Below, piece after piece: positions 12,846 through 24,531 of a stretch of 64,000 nt of DNA. The DNA is from Ptychodera flava (Eukaryota > Hemichordata > Enteropneusta > Ptychoderidae). The notes below the pieces were generated by a model, which was given only the letters and a program-made list of their open reading frames with translations, made no database searches and was not told where the DNA came from. The stretch covers positions 33,052,296 to 33,116,295 of the forward strand of contig NC_091945.1 in NCBI RefSeq assembly GCF_041260155.1. The letters are read 5' to 3'. Made by a program: the position numbers and the translations under genes. Every line of letters begins with the position of its first letter. Positions within the stretch are counted from its first letter, which is position 1.

Positions 12846-13978
12846 TAATGCATCCTATGTTATGATTACGAAACTGGCTAATTACATGTGGTGGGAGGCC
12901 GTATAATGCCGGGAACACACAGCATCGTATACGCAAGGCTACGTAGAGGTTATTACCCAACATTGCCTGTTCCTGTGTGGTATTATACCTATCAGCATGA
13001 GTGTCATTTGTGCTGCGGAAGTCGAGTGTCTGACGCTGCACCACAGACAAATAGAAAGACAGACTAGCAACACGGCATGCATTTTGTTTCATGGTCGTCT
13101 CGGTAGACTATGGCCTTTTCATATTACTGTAAAATGAGCTTCACAGGTGTTAAAATTTTTAGAGACTTTGTTCGTGGTTGATAATTGCACGTGATTATGC
13201 GAAAAGTACGAGATTGCATCGTGCTGCCAGTCGCCTAGCAACCATACTTACTTTGTGAGCTCTCAGGGTAGAAACACTGCTTCACGCCAATCAAAACATA
13301 ACACGCCAGCAGTTTCATAAACACGTCCTTCCATGACCAACTTTTAAAAGACGATATGACTGACCGTAAACCATTGAGTAAAACCATACAGTATCGATAT
13401 AAGACTTTCAAATTTAGTTCAAACACACTCATTATATATTCATGACAATGTGAGAGGAATTTGTAAAATGATAAAACTCACTTTCCCGAAGCTTAAAACT
13501 TTCCCGTTTTCGCCAGCATGCCAATTCTACTCAGCACCACACGACAACAACAACACAAACTTTGCCGAACACACTTTCTGTTAAAAATTGGCGAAAATCC
13601 GGAAATCCGGAAAATGCATTGTCGGCACTCTTCGGAAAAGAGAGGCGAGAGCTACCTGAGGAGAGGCGAACATGGACGGCTTACGTAAGCTCTTCACACT
13701 TTGAACAATACCCGTTGCTAGTCTGTCTTTCTATTTGTCTGCGGCAGCACAAATGACACGAATGCTGATACGACGCAAGGAACAGGTGATATTGGGTATT
13801 ATATCATACCAGTATATTGATGGTGCAAATACAGCGATCTGATTGGTCGAGACGCGAAAAGAACCGTGGAATATTGGCGATATACCACGGCTGACATACG
13901 CACGAGCTCTCAACTTGAGGAAAAATCCATTTATGACATTCCACGCTAGAATTTCAATAACAGTGTTATGATAAAATA

Positions 13979-14118
13979 GCAATAAATCACACCCAGTGAC
14001 GGTATACCTCTCGATTTTGACCAGTTCTCTTCATATATGCACTCGCTATCGCTCGTGCATATATGTCGTGAACTGGTCAAAATATCGTGGTATACCATCG
14101 CTGGGTGTGCTTTATTGC
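13979..14118. mobile_element. 140-bp fold-back (MITE-like) hairpin
   Basis: The ends read GCAATAAATCACACCCAGTG and, reversed, GCAATAAAGCACACCCAGCG. The arms continue through GGTATACC and TTTTGACCAGTTC to CATATATGCAC, with a 12-base loop (TCGCTATCGCTC). Arms are about 64 bp with scattered mismatches. No open frame is present. The duplicated region at 25 kb lacks it, so it arrived after the duplication or was lost there. I could not define a target duplication. Confidence 0.7.
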
Positions 14119-14831
14119 CTAAATAACCGATTCATCATATAGGCCTACCCATGCCCAGAATTTTACTAATACTTACGAAAAACCTTGAATTTTGAGGCTT
14201 TACTTTATTACGCCTTGCACATGAATAACGAAATATTTGTTTGAACAGCTTTCATTCATAAACTATATCAAGAAGTCAATATCACGCACGACGGCATCTT
14301 AAACAACAGAATTTGGTGATGATTTTTTTGAGAAAACGGGTAAAATACTTTAATACCGCCGCTTCCACTGCTTTTGCTGTCAGCCATCTTGTTCTATACC
14401 CTCAGTATCAAAATATGTTCAAAGCTATCGTTTTAGATCGACCAAACTTTACGGGTTCCATTTCAGCAGTTATCGGAACGTTTCCCTACCCAAGCTATCC
14501 TGTACGGTGTCAAGGCTATCATTTTCATTCAAAAGCTAAACTTTGTTAGATACCCCTATCCACGTTTTCTAAACTGATGAAAAAGCTATAGTAGTTGGTC
14601 ATTCAAGAAGTTATATGTAATTTGGTCGCTTGCATCAGCTTCATATTTTATTATCCTGATGAATTGTGACTTGTTTCTCTGGATTTGTTTTTATCCCGTC
14701 ACCAATTATAATTTATTTCGTTCCTACGAACCTTGACCTGGAAAATATTACGCGGGGAACATTTTGTAAACAAAAGATATCTCTGAGCACTTGTCATGAA
14801 ACGAACAAAAGAGCGTTCTCCTTCATCGTAT

Positions 14832-17003
14832 TTAATGTTTTTCCGTCAAAGCACGGTAGTCTTCATTTCCAATGGTTGTTCTTGGGCGATCCCATGAGAA
14901 ATCGGATAGCGCAATGTGTACTTCCCTTCCATGATTATCTATGAAATCATAAAAACAGTCGGTTTTTCGAACAAGTCTCTTCTGGCCAGACTTATTGGAA
15001 ATCTCTACCCATTCGTCATCATTCTCACGTACAGTGGAGTTGCCGTGTTTGTGAATGTTGTCAGGACGAGCACAGAAAACTGTGTCAGCACTGAAGTAAA
15101 AACTGTATCCTTCCAATGGTTTCCTTCTCTGATCTACGTATACATGATCTTGTACTACAGGTATCAACGTCTGTTCGTCATTTTTGTACACATAACAGTT
15201 CCTTCGAGTTGGCAGATTTTTGCAAACAACTACATCCTTTGGCTTTTGGTGAACCAATGATCGCCAACAACCCCGAAATATAGCAAATAATGGGTGAGAG
15301 TCCACGATGTAGGCATGCGATTTGTGTATGATTGTGTAGTACGCAACCATTACGACGATGCCCAGCAAGGTGACGCTCATCACTGCGAATACGATAGAGT
15401 CAAAATATTTGTCCACAGTTTTACCAGTGCAGTGCAACGCGAGAACCAAAGCGATATTCTCGACGACGAATAAGATGTAGTAAAGCTGCATATCGAACCG
15501 AATTCGCTTTTTGTTGCTCACATGAAAGTACAGAAAAATACAAGAGATGCTGTTTGTGACCAGCAGGAGATATCGAACGTCTTTAAGGATACCACGGCAT
15601 AGTTTGTAGTACAGTAACCGACCGAAGAGAATCACCCAGTGCACAGCAATGACCGTGATAATGTAGTAGAACTTGAACGCGATGGTGAAATACACAAAAG
15701 CAAGCGATCTTGCAGCCAACAGTGAACCTTTGTACACGAAGATAAAGAATATCTGCAATGCATCCGTACGAGTGTTAGGATCTCTACCTTCAAAAATGAC
15801 TTGAATTTCTCGAAAATATTTCTCAGGGCTTGTAACACCCCATACCAAAGTGAGAAATGATAATATTGCACTAATAGATTGGACGTACACGTTGTTTTGG
15901 TATTTGACTATGACATATAAATTAATAAGTAACTGTGGTAGTGATTCTGTGAAACTTTCAATGATCCAGAGTCTAAAAAGTGATTCGTCCTCATACTTCA
16001 AAGTTAGGTAATTTTCCTGAAATTTGTCCTCGGCCAGGTCATAGGCAACTTTGCCCATTGCTACCGGTCGTTCTGATTCGCGTTGACGTTTTCTCTTTTC
16101 TTCGTCGTTGCAGACGTATTCATACCAACGCTTACCGAATTTATAAGCGAGGACAAAGCGACGACAAAGCACTACCGATTGCAACAGAATTACATTAAAT
16201 ACCAGGTGAACTGTATAGTTACACAAAACAGATTGACACTTCCCCGTGGACCAGCGCCTTGTGTCATTTTGATTCGTTTGTGTTTCGTTTATTGCTCTTC
16301 CACGCTTTTCGGTCTCGTCGCCTTCTTCTCCGTTGTTACTAGGCCTACGGGTCGTTTCAGGACATCTTTCACTTTGTACCCGGGCACTCACAATCTCTTC
16401 ATTGGTCACAAACTGTGTACGTTGATTGTAGGGAAATGGCGCGCCGTCAGCATCATCTTCGTCTCTTCGCTCAGAAGTTTTGTCTGGTACTGTGGCCGTT
16501 GTCGCTGAAAATGTTCGTGCTCCACTCTTCACACAAACACGACCCGATGTCCCGTGTGACGTAGATTTTGAAGTACAACTGTGTGGTAGACCCGAAGGAA
16601 CGCTGTCATTGTTACAAGGCGATGCTGTACGTACCTGTAGAAGGGATCCCCCCTCACTTGACCTACGGGACTCGTGTTCTGTCCCATTGTTTAGTCTTCT
16701 CCTTATTGAAGTCTGTGTATCATCTGTCTTCCTCTTAATCCGTGATTGTTTCCATTTTTTGACCCCTCCATTGTCGTCTCCAATGGCGATAATATCAATT
16801 TCGTAATAATCGGCGAGACCAATCAAACCCGCAGGGAGAACCAGAAACACGATGGCGAGAATGAAAGGTGCCAACCAGCCTTCTTTGTAATATCGTACAC
16901 ACGTCAGCACGTCGAAAACGACGTCCGACAGCACAAGAATGGCAGAAGAGAAGTACCAGACCACGTCGTAGAAAAGCACAACGCTGTACGGTATGCACGC
17001 CAT
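14832..17003 (-). CDS. XK-related protein (putative phospholipid scramblase), intronless, copy 1
   Basis: One uninterrupted frame of 723 residues matches the XK/XKR family (XKR4/6/7 type). Residues 8-35 and 44-66 are hydrophobic helices. About 75-258 is a long Ser/Arg/Asn/Thr-rich hydrophilic loop. From 261 onward a series of membrane segments includes the family hallmark FRLWIIESFTESLPQLLINL (343-362). Residues about 562-723 form a long hydrophilic C-terminal region that I cannot match to vertebrate XKR proteins. Some vertebrate XKR proteins scramble phospholipids in the plasma membrane, with caspase cleavage activating XKR8, XKR4 and XKR9; whether this one does is unknown. The start has a good context (AACAACATGG). 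An ATG further upstream is out of frame here, so MACIPYS is preferred. No intron is seen, unlike typical vertebrate genes. A possible AATAAA lies at 14717-14712 on the minus strand. Confidence 0.9.
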   Translation of the reverse strand: MACIPYSVVLFYDVVWYFSSAILVLSDVVFDVLTCVRYYKEGWLAPFILAIVFLVLPAGLIGLADYYEIDIIAIGDDNGGVKKWKQSRIKRKTDDTQTSIRRRLNNGTEHESRRSSEGGSLLQVRTASPCNNDSVPSGLPHSCTSKSTSHGTSGRVCVKSGARTFSATTATVPDKTSERRDEDDADGAPFPYNQRTQFVTNEEIVSARVQSERCPETTRRPSNNGEEGDETEKRGRAINETQTNQNDTRRWSTGKCQSVLCNYTVHLVFNVILLQSVVLCRRFVLAYKFGKRWYEYVCNDEEKRKRQRESERPVAMGKVAYDLAEDKFQENYLTLKYEDESLFRLWIIESFTESLPQLLINLYVIVKYQNNVYVQSISAILSFLTLVWGVTSPEKYFREIQVIFEGRDPNTRTDALQIFFIFVYKGSLLAARSLAFVYFTIAFKFYYIITVIAVHWVILFGRLLYYKLCRGILKDVRYLLLVTNSISCIFLYFHVSNKKRIRFDMQLYYILFVVENIALVLALHCTGKTVDKYFDSIVFAVMSVTLLGIVVMVAYYTIIHKSHAYIVDSHPLFAIFRGCWRSLVHQKPKDVVVCKNLPTRRNCYVYKNDEQTLIPVVQDHVYVDQRRKPLEGYSFYFSADTVFCARPDNIHKHGNSTVRENDDEWVEISNKSGQKRLVRKTDCFYDFIDNHGREVHIALSDFSWDRPRTTIGNEDYRALTEKH

Positions 17004-19490
17004 GTTGTTTTTGAGTGCAGTTGACAGGCATTATTTATTGTCGGACTATATAAATGAATCATAAAATTAGTTAAGATTAACCTGAATTTTCCACCCATGC
17101 CAATCAGGCTGCTTTCACAAACACCTCTGATGGGGGAGCATTGACGGGGGACTTGAAAATATCTAGACTTAGGGTGTGTTGAGGCAGCTGAAAGGATTTG
17201 TGGACTTACTCCTAAAGGGGGACTTAAAACAAAATTGTCCCTGATTCAAATGAAATATGTGCTGGCTTGTCTTGACTAATGTTTGGCAACTTTTTAGGTG
17301 GTTTTGTTTTGTGTATCCATTACAGTTTCATATTTTACTCCCTGAAGTGTGATGGAAAATCCGGCACAGCCATATGTGTACAGTCGTCGGCAGTGTTATT
17401 GTTTGAAATTGACTTCAAGTCCGGACTAGAATTTATTTGAATCAAGTACATTTGTATCAATTGTCACATTTTATGAAAGCACAGATTTAGTTTAGTATTG
17501 TAAAAATTATTCATATTATTCAAATTATTCACTTGAAACCACTCAATTCTAATCAAGTGCAATTATATCAATTATCAAACGTCTATAAATGCACAGATAT
17601 TGCAAGTTTTATATTGGAAATTTTGTTCATAGTTTTCTCATAGACTAGTAACCATGTATAGTGAATCAACATTATTGTTGAAATCCAAAAATACAATTTC
17701 TTTGAACACACATGCACTTTTTACCTGCCACTGCAAGCAAAGTACATTCACATGCACTGTCAAACACTATACATGTAGAGATACGGCTTGTTAGCTCACA
17801 TTTGGTTTTACCAATGTGAGTTTATCGTATAGGCTGAAGTCGATGGCGTCTGTATGTATGTGTGTATGTATGTACAGTATGTCCGTCAACATCAAAAACA
17901 CGCAAACCGCTGCACGTTTCAGCTTGGTATTTGGTGTGTGGATGCATCCTGGGCTATAGATAGGATTTTGTTCAAATGAAGTCTGCATTGCCAAAATTAT
18001 GCAAATGAGCTTACAAAATGTGAAAATGGTTAAGAATTAATAACTCAAGAACCGCTTTTTTGATTGCTTTGAAAATTTGTGTGCAAGTACCTTAGGTGAA
18101 CCTTATACAGTTTTATGAATATTGTGAAGATATCCTTAATTTTGTATTTTTGCTGATTTTTTTGTGATTTTTCTCATTTTCAGTAAAAATTCTTCTTCTC
18201 TGAAACCGCCAGCCCAATGGCTCTCAAATTTGAGTTGGATCTTTGCGAGGGTGTTACTCTTCTAATTTGTTGAAATTATGACAAAATTGGGAAAATTGCT
18301 ATTTTTGTGCAATTTTGTCATTTTTGGTCAAAAAATCTTAGACAGTATTTCCTTTTTAAAACCCCTGGACAGACAGCTTTTATATTTGGTACACAGACGT
18401 ACAGAGATGACAATAGTTAGATATGTGGAAATTGTCCTGAAATATAAAAAATTGTATTTTTAAGACAATATTGTCATTTTTGGTCAAGAAAACTTTATCT
18501 CAACATTACTTGTTTGATAGCTTTGTAATTTGGTATAAAGTCCCGAAAGATGTTATTAGATAAATTTTCTGCTCAAAGTGTTGGGAAACCCCAAAATTTG
18601 TATATTTTAGGTACTTTTCTCAGTTTGTGACCGTAAATGACCTACACCAACCCAGGATATGTTGTGAGACAATTTTGAAGGCTGTGAACATAATTTTGTC
18701 ATATTTGGTACCAATTTGTAGGAAAATTTGATCCAGAAAACAAAGCTGAGGTGATTTTTTTCATTTTGGACCAATTTTTGCAACTTTTCTATGTAAGACA
18801 TACAAGAACTGATGAGAAATTTGGATCCAGGATAATTCCAGATGTTGTAATCACCGCCCACAGTGGAAGGCATTTCACTATCTGTAACTAACTTAAGTGC
18901 TGTTTACATTAGAATGATAACACTCATGGCATTAATTAAAAATCTCTAAGGTTGTAAATGTACTTCCTGTCATTTGGTCTTATGTAATACCAAGGGGTGG
19001 AACATTTGATATTCAGGAGGGGGTAGGGTCTAGAAGATCGATGATGCAGCATTACTTTTTTACCAGATCCCTTGTGCATTTTTTGCCCACCCGTACTCCC
19101 ACCTTTTTTTTTTATCAAGCCTTCTCTGTTTTTCGTTGTTGACATTTGCTTATGTATTTAGGATCTGCTTCTCCCATTGCTATAGAAGTTGATATGCATG
19201 TTCCTAAAGATGACCTCCAGTACCTAAGTTGGAGACCTTATTCGCTTTTGTCATTCTTGTTTTTCCTGGTTTAAATATTTCTCGAATGGACCAATTCAAA
19301 CCGAGTGTGAGCACATAGTGTCCTTGACGGTATTTTTTTTTAATCGGAAAATGTTAATAGTTTGCCCAAGAGACTCACATGTACTATTATTTGATATTCT
19401 TTAGACGAAGCACTATATCAGCCACATTTTGCGCATTGTGAGTATATGGGGCATTCGAAAAAATCTCCCCTCCAGACGTATTTATGAACG
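17004..19490. other. XKR copy 1 upstream region with repeat insertion
   Basis: Only the first 100 bases or so (5' leader, TTTATTGTCGGACTATAT) match the region upstream of XKR copy 2. The remainder is absent from the right-hand copy and is largely occupied by the repeat that starts near 17791. No gene is seen. Confidence 0.5.
17791..18880 (+). repeat. TTAGCTCAC-type interspersed repeat, copy A
   Basis: It starts TTAGCTCACATTTGG..CCAATGTGAG, a short terminal hairpin, followed by a TGTATG-rich microsatellite, GTCCGTCAAC, and a box reading CTCAAGAACCGCTTTTTTGA. Two or more diverged repeats of about 160 bp then follow, with ATTGTCATTTTTGGTCAA at 18314 and 18469. The same architecture recurs at 19991, 53540 (minus) and 63790 (minus). 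The right end is approximate. Confidence 0.55.
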
Positions 19491-19990
19491 CAGTCTTGCG
19501 AATAACAATCGGCGAACGTGAGAAGCTAATATCGGTTTGCGATTAAAGTCATTTTTATTTCGCTCTTTGACTTGCATATCGAAGTCTAGAACGAAATGAA
19601 ACTTTCAATTTAACTTTATTATACCTCATATCAATATGTGTACAATATATAAGGGTCGTCCTTTCGGCCCTACTTAAAGGGAGGGTGTCGTCGGAACTGC
19701 GCGTGTGCGACTTTCTCGTTTATGCAGCGATGTACCTTTTCAGATCATAAGTTCGTTTATTGTCATGAATGTTCATCGTTTGGGTGAAATATTAATTTAC
19801 ATTGTAAATTAACGAGAATATGATTGTCTGCCTACGCTTTCGGCATATCTCCGTTTACGTTGTTCAGTCTAGTTGACTTCCCTCTAAGCTTGATATATAT
19901 ACAGTCATGCTGACAATGTTGGCATGCTATGTTTACATCGATATGAATCATAATGAGTGTGGACATGCTATAGCTATTACGTAAGGCTGC

Positions 19991-21515
19991 TTTTTAGCTC
20001 ACGGGTTCACACACACAACACACGTGAGCTTATGTGGCAGCGATGTCTGTCTGTCCGTCTGTTGGCTCGATATCTCAAAAACGGCTTATCAGATCAGAAT
20101 CAAATCTGGTACATAGATTCAGTTAGCAAATGGCAAAAACTGATAAGTTTTTGGTGCATGTGGCTTGCTTACATTTTGCTTATTTGCATAATTAATGATT
20201 AAAAAAATGGATATACATTGAGAACGGCAGCACACAATTTGATTAGATTTCCTACAAATGTTGATCACACCAGGATATGTCAGCTTTTGAAGGTATTAAG
20301 GGGTGACATGAAAGATAATTGCTAATTTGCATATTTAATGAACGTTTCTAATTAAGGATATATATCTTGATTGACCAGACCGAAGTTGACGAAACTTGCT
20401 ATGTACATTGAAGATACTATGATACAACATTATTCAAAGTTTAAACATTTTTACTTAAGCCTATTCCTAATTTGCATATTTAATGAGCTTTCCTAATTTG
20501 GGATATTTTTTCGAATTGACTTGACCAAAGTTGATGAAACTTGTTATCTACATTTAAGATAGTATGGTACAACATTATTCAGGTGCAGCCAACGAACAAT
20601 GTACTTTTAAAGGGGTCTTTACTATGACAAGATGTATTGTGCATGACAAGTAATGTGAATTGACTAATTTTAAGTCATGAGGGTAATTAATTAGCTGTTC
20701 ATAATTTGCCCTCCCACTGAAAATTTTTCGACTTACCCTCCCGCACTCAAACTTCATTTTTACCCACTCCCCACTAATTTTTGCCTGTTTCCCCTCCCCA
20801 CTGTCAATTTTTGAAGGTTCCCTGCCCTGGGGCGAAAAAGCTTGCCGATTTCCCCTGCACTGTAAAAAATTCCCCTCAAATTTTGCATGTTTCCCCGGAA
20901 ACACCATGGCTGAACTTCCCTGACCCCGTTTTAAAAGTAGCTTCCCCTCTCCTCGTTTTTTGCGAAGCCCTGTCCCCTGACAATCAACCGATATTTCAGC
21001 CCTGCCCGACAAAAAAACTAAAATTTTCTCCCATGCAACCTGAAAATATGTCCCCTGCCCACGCAAAATTAAAATTTCCCCTGTTTCGAAAATTGCTCCT
21101 GGAATAGCTTTTTTGATGAATAGCTCCGTTGGCTGCACCTGATTATTGAAAGTCGTGAAACATTTTTACATCAGCCAATTCTTAATTTGCATATTTAATG
21201 AACTTTCCTAATTAGGGATGTATACCAGGATTTACTTCATCAAAGTTGGTGAAACATGCAATGTACATTGAAGGTACCAAATTAAAACAATATTGAAAGT
21301 CATTTCGCATTTTCATGTCAGGTAATTTATAATTTACACATCTGATGAGCTTTCACACTTTGGCATACAGAGCTTAAAGGACTTGACCAAAGGCAATTAC
21401 ACTTGTTATATAAAGTGGTGATACATGACAGCAATCAAAGAAAGTATTTTAATTTCAGCTAATTACATATTTGTATACTTAATGACCTTTAGAATTAATC
21501 TGTGGTGAATACTGT
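19991..21515 (+). repeat. TTTTTAGCTCAC-type interspersed repeat, copy B, with 140-bp tandem units
   Basis: It opens TTTTTAGCTCACGGG..CACGTGAGCTTATG, then CTGTCTGTCCGTCTG and the box ATATCTCAAAAACGG. Four to five diverged units of about 140 bp follow, each with TAATTTGCATATTTAATGA, CCAAAGTTG.TGAAACTTG and TACAACATTATT (units near 20324, 20469, 21183, 21331). The second unit is split by the transposon at 20580-21141. The whole block is missing from the right-hand duplication copy. Confidence 0.6.
20580..21141. mobile_element. 562-bp TIR transposon inserted in a tandem unit
   Basis: Perfect 15-bp terminal inverted repeats (CAGGTGCAGCCAACG at 20580-20594, reversed at 21127-21141) are flanked by ATTATT on both sides (20574-20579, 21142-21147). 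The neighbouring tandem unit at 20429-20434 still has the uninterrupted site ACATTATTCAAAG, serving as an internal empty site. The interior is C-rich, made of degenerate CCCC..AATTTT units. The minus-strand open frame across the whole element (20575-21138) spans both TIRs and is repeat translation, not a gene. The superfamily is uncertain; CAG ends suggest hAT, but the visible target duplication is 6 bp, not 8. Confidence 0.8.
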
Positions 21516-23854
21516 TCATGTTGTTGATTATAACAGTTTCAATGAAGTCGCAAACATGTAGCAAAAGTTTAAATTCACACACAACTGCAATATATAATGA
21601 AACACGTGAGCATTATCAGTTCATATCTGGTTACAGCAGGTGTATAGAAGAACCTGGAGAAACGTTCATTATACGCCTGCAAACTCATAGTGGATATCTT
21701 AAAGTCGCCTTCATTGGAGTGCACATACGGTGCACATCTTTTAGAACCGGAAGACTATATGTATCTTCACTTGAAATGCGAAAATGCGATACGCTTATAC
21801 GCGCTGCATCAATAACTGTATTTTTTTTTTTGCGATAAGTTCTTATGAAAAGTACTAAGCATTGGTCGCACGCACAGCTCTCTCTCTGTGCACGCTTCAA
21901 TGACGATTAGAGCCATACGTAACCGTGCTTGAATAGACCTAACTGTGAAAATGAAAAACCAACATGTCACTGGGTTGCATGCATGTGGAAGATCCTATAT
22001 GTAAATTTACAACATTGTTATTATATAGTCCTGTCTGTTTTCTAAAGCAATTATCTTTTATTACTTTTTGTGAGAATTTATGGACATGTAAGAATACGTT
22101 TATGCTGTACCCTTAACACTCGATTTGAGAATTTGACTAATCTAGGGTAGTTTTACAGACTGTCAGTGGGTATTGCAAGCGCGTATTGAAAGTGAAACTC
22201 GTTGCGTTTTGACCTGAAACCCTTCCTCCTCTTCTGAACGACATTAAAGTTTAATTTCAAAACAAAATCTGAACAGTGATAGAGAGTCATAAAGACATTG
22301 TTTTCGTTGCGTAACGGTGGCACAGAGTGCCAATCGCGTACAAAATTTGGAACTGAACGAGGCCTAAACCTCCTTTCGGTAAACGTGGTGAGTTTCGTTT
22401 GTTTCAGTTCCCACCCACACCAACCCACCAGTGAGTGATTGGTAAATAATTTCTTATCTACCAAAAACCAAAGAAAGAATGACGTTATCTGCATCATTCA
22501 TAAATAGGTAAATTGTTTTGAATAAAAGAATAGCGTCCGCTTAGATATCTTAGGCTAGCTATCGGCTGTGAAACATTTTCTTGAATTATTTTTTCATTTT
22601 GGAGTGCAGAGGTTTACATATAGTACCCGACAATTACTGTTAGTTTTGCCCGATTGGACCTATCAGACTTGATTTTAGCAACAGAGAGCAATATTTTTGT
22701 TAATCAAAACAAGGTCTTTTTAATCTGTTATGTATATAGTCCATAGTCATCTAATGTTCGTTTTCCTCAATAAATATACTAGTATTCACATACTTATGCA
22801 AAGTTTACATGGTGGCCACATTCTTATCAGAATGCTGCAGTGTTGAAAAAAGGAAATGTTCGTTGTGGAAAAGGCAATTCAAAAACATTAATATCGTAAT
22901 GAAAAATACCGATAACTTGCAAAATGATGGTATGCCGCCACCACGTTCTGAAATATATGGAAAGCATTTGGATTTTACATGCTTCAAAATATTTGTATGG
23001 ACAGATTGTTGAACAAAAAGTACTTTTCTATTGAGACTTCGATGAGTTACTTTGTCAATACAGGGCTGTTAATTCCCTGCCAGCCAATCCATACATATCG
23101 TCCGCTCGCACGGGTCCGTTACTTTCCACTATGGGGAGCATCCTGCTGCCCGCACAAGAGACCTTGGCAAGCGAAGATGATCCATAACCTTCGTTCTACC
23201 CACCCACAAATCGTGTAATTTCTAGTAGCGTACACTCATCAACACTGCAGTCTATCTATACCTCTGTATTACAATAGTCTCACTTCTGAACCCATGATTT
23301 GCATGTTACACCAGGGGCTGCAAACCAGCTGATTTTGAAAATTGGAAGCAGAGGTCTTCTGATATGTAAATATGCCACTGATACTATATTATCGATATTG
23401 AAGAAAATCAAAATTTGGAAGTAAATAGCTGGTTGTAACTTTCCTCGCGTAACCATTAGAACATTTCCCCTACGCAGAGTCCTTGGAAAGAATTGCCCCT
23501 CAAAACTCAAACCGTTGCCTTTTCGCTTTCGCAAATGGTATTCACGCCAACTCCTCGCCATAGTTCTAAACTTCACTCGCTAAGAACAGAGTCCTACTTA
23601 CTTCCTGTATGCCCGCTAAGCGAGAGGATGACAATTTTCCCGTTTGGTGTCCCTCGCCTATACTGATACGGAAAAATTGCCTGTCCGCCCGCCCAGAAAC
23701 GCCGACAAACGGCCTCTTGCGCCAACGGCTTGTGGGTGCTCCTTATATTATTTCCGTTCTACATGTCCTATAAGTCTCTATTCTACACTTGGGGAAACAC
23801 TTGCCATAGTTTGGTACTTACCCAATGAATGGATTTTGTGCACTTCTATCACAG

Positions 23855-24144
23855 CGAAGCTAGGGAAAAACAAACAAACAAGCATACATACAAACAAACA
23901 AATAAATAAACAGAAAAACAAAAAATGTGTTTGAGAGTGTGAAAGACACAAGCATATTAAAAGATTGAAATGATTGACTGTACAGCTCATACAACATATC
24001 AACATGCGAGGGCAGTACCACTACTCACTATACTTCCCATACTATACTAACTATACTTACTGGGAAGTATAATAAGTAGTGGTTCTACCATCGCATTCAG
24101 TAAATCATTTAAATCTTTTTTTCAACATGCTGTTTTCTTTTACA

Positions 24145-24238
<94 letters not shown>

Positions 24239-24471
24239 GTACGTATGTGTATACATTTGTTTGTTTATTTGTTTTTTCATGTTTGTTGTTATTTATTCAA
24301 CGTTCTATGATTGTGTTTGTTTGTTTGTTCATCTATTTGTTTCTGTTTGTATATTATTATTTATTATGTATTTGTATGCTTATTTGTATGTTTGTTTACT
24401 TTTTTGTTTTTGTTTGTTTATTTGTTTATTTGTTTTTTGTATGCTTGATTGTTTGTTTTTCCCTGGCTTCC
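23855..24471. repeat. Large inverted repeat with CA/TA microsatellites
   Basis: The left arm starts GAAGCTAGGGAAAAACAAAC (23856). The right arm ends, reversed, GAAGCCAGGGAAAAACAAAC (24471). Between them, 23951-24030 and 24060-24128 are also inverted copies (AGCATATT, AAATGATT, ATGCGA, CCACTACT, TATACTTCCCA). The right arm is stretched by (CA)n at about 24150-24175, (TA)n at about 24176-24235 and a GTTT-rich tract at 24255-24450. The open frames here are microsatellite translations. It is specific to the right duplication copy. Confidence 0.6.
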
Positions 24472-24531
24472 CGGTGCTTTTATTTGCGTTTTGTGGTAAC
24501 TTCCTTTCTAAAATGTAAAGCAACAAAACAA

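Larger units (their letters stand above)
11122..14831. other. Flank of left duplication copy, no gene
   Basis: This is the 3' flank of the first XKR gene. It shows DNA similarity to 22.7-25.8 kb but no shared reading frame that looks coding. Insertions specific to this copy include inverted motifs at 12520-12845 and a hairpin element at 13979-14118. A TTAA microsatellite lies at 12719-12741. TTTATT at 14712-14717, read on the minus strand as AATAAA, is conserved at 25609-25614 and may be the XKR polyadenylation signal. Confidence 0.5.
11105..22680. repeat. Left copy of tandem segmental duplication
   Basis: The segment that starts in the IMPACT 3' end (around ACAGAAAGCAATAAATTATT) is repeated from 22681 (ACAGAGAGCAATATTTTTGT). 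Collinear matches include 11150-11230 with 22717-22800, 11930-12070 with 23305-23450, 12290-12430 with 23628-23770, 14560-17100 with 25440-28310, 19490-19970 with 28310-28760, and 21780-22660 with 28930-29755. The left copy is longer because of insertions at about 12.45-14.5, 17.1-19.45 and 19.97-21.5 kb that the right copy lacks. It carries the XKR gene at 14832-17003. Confidence 0.8.

Noticed and set aside
20575..21138. 187-residue minus-strand open frame, Gly/Lys rich
   Set aside because: It runs from one terminal inverted repeat of the 562-bp transposon to the other and is translation of C-rich degenerate units.
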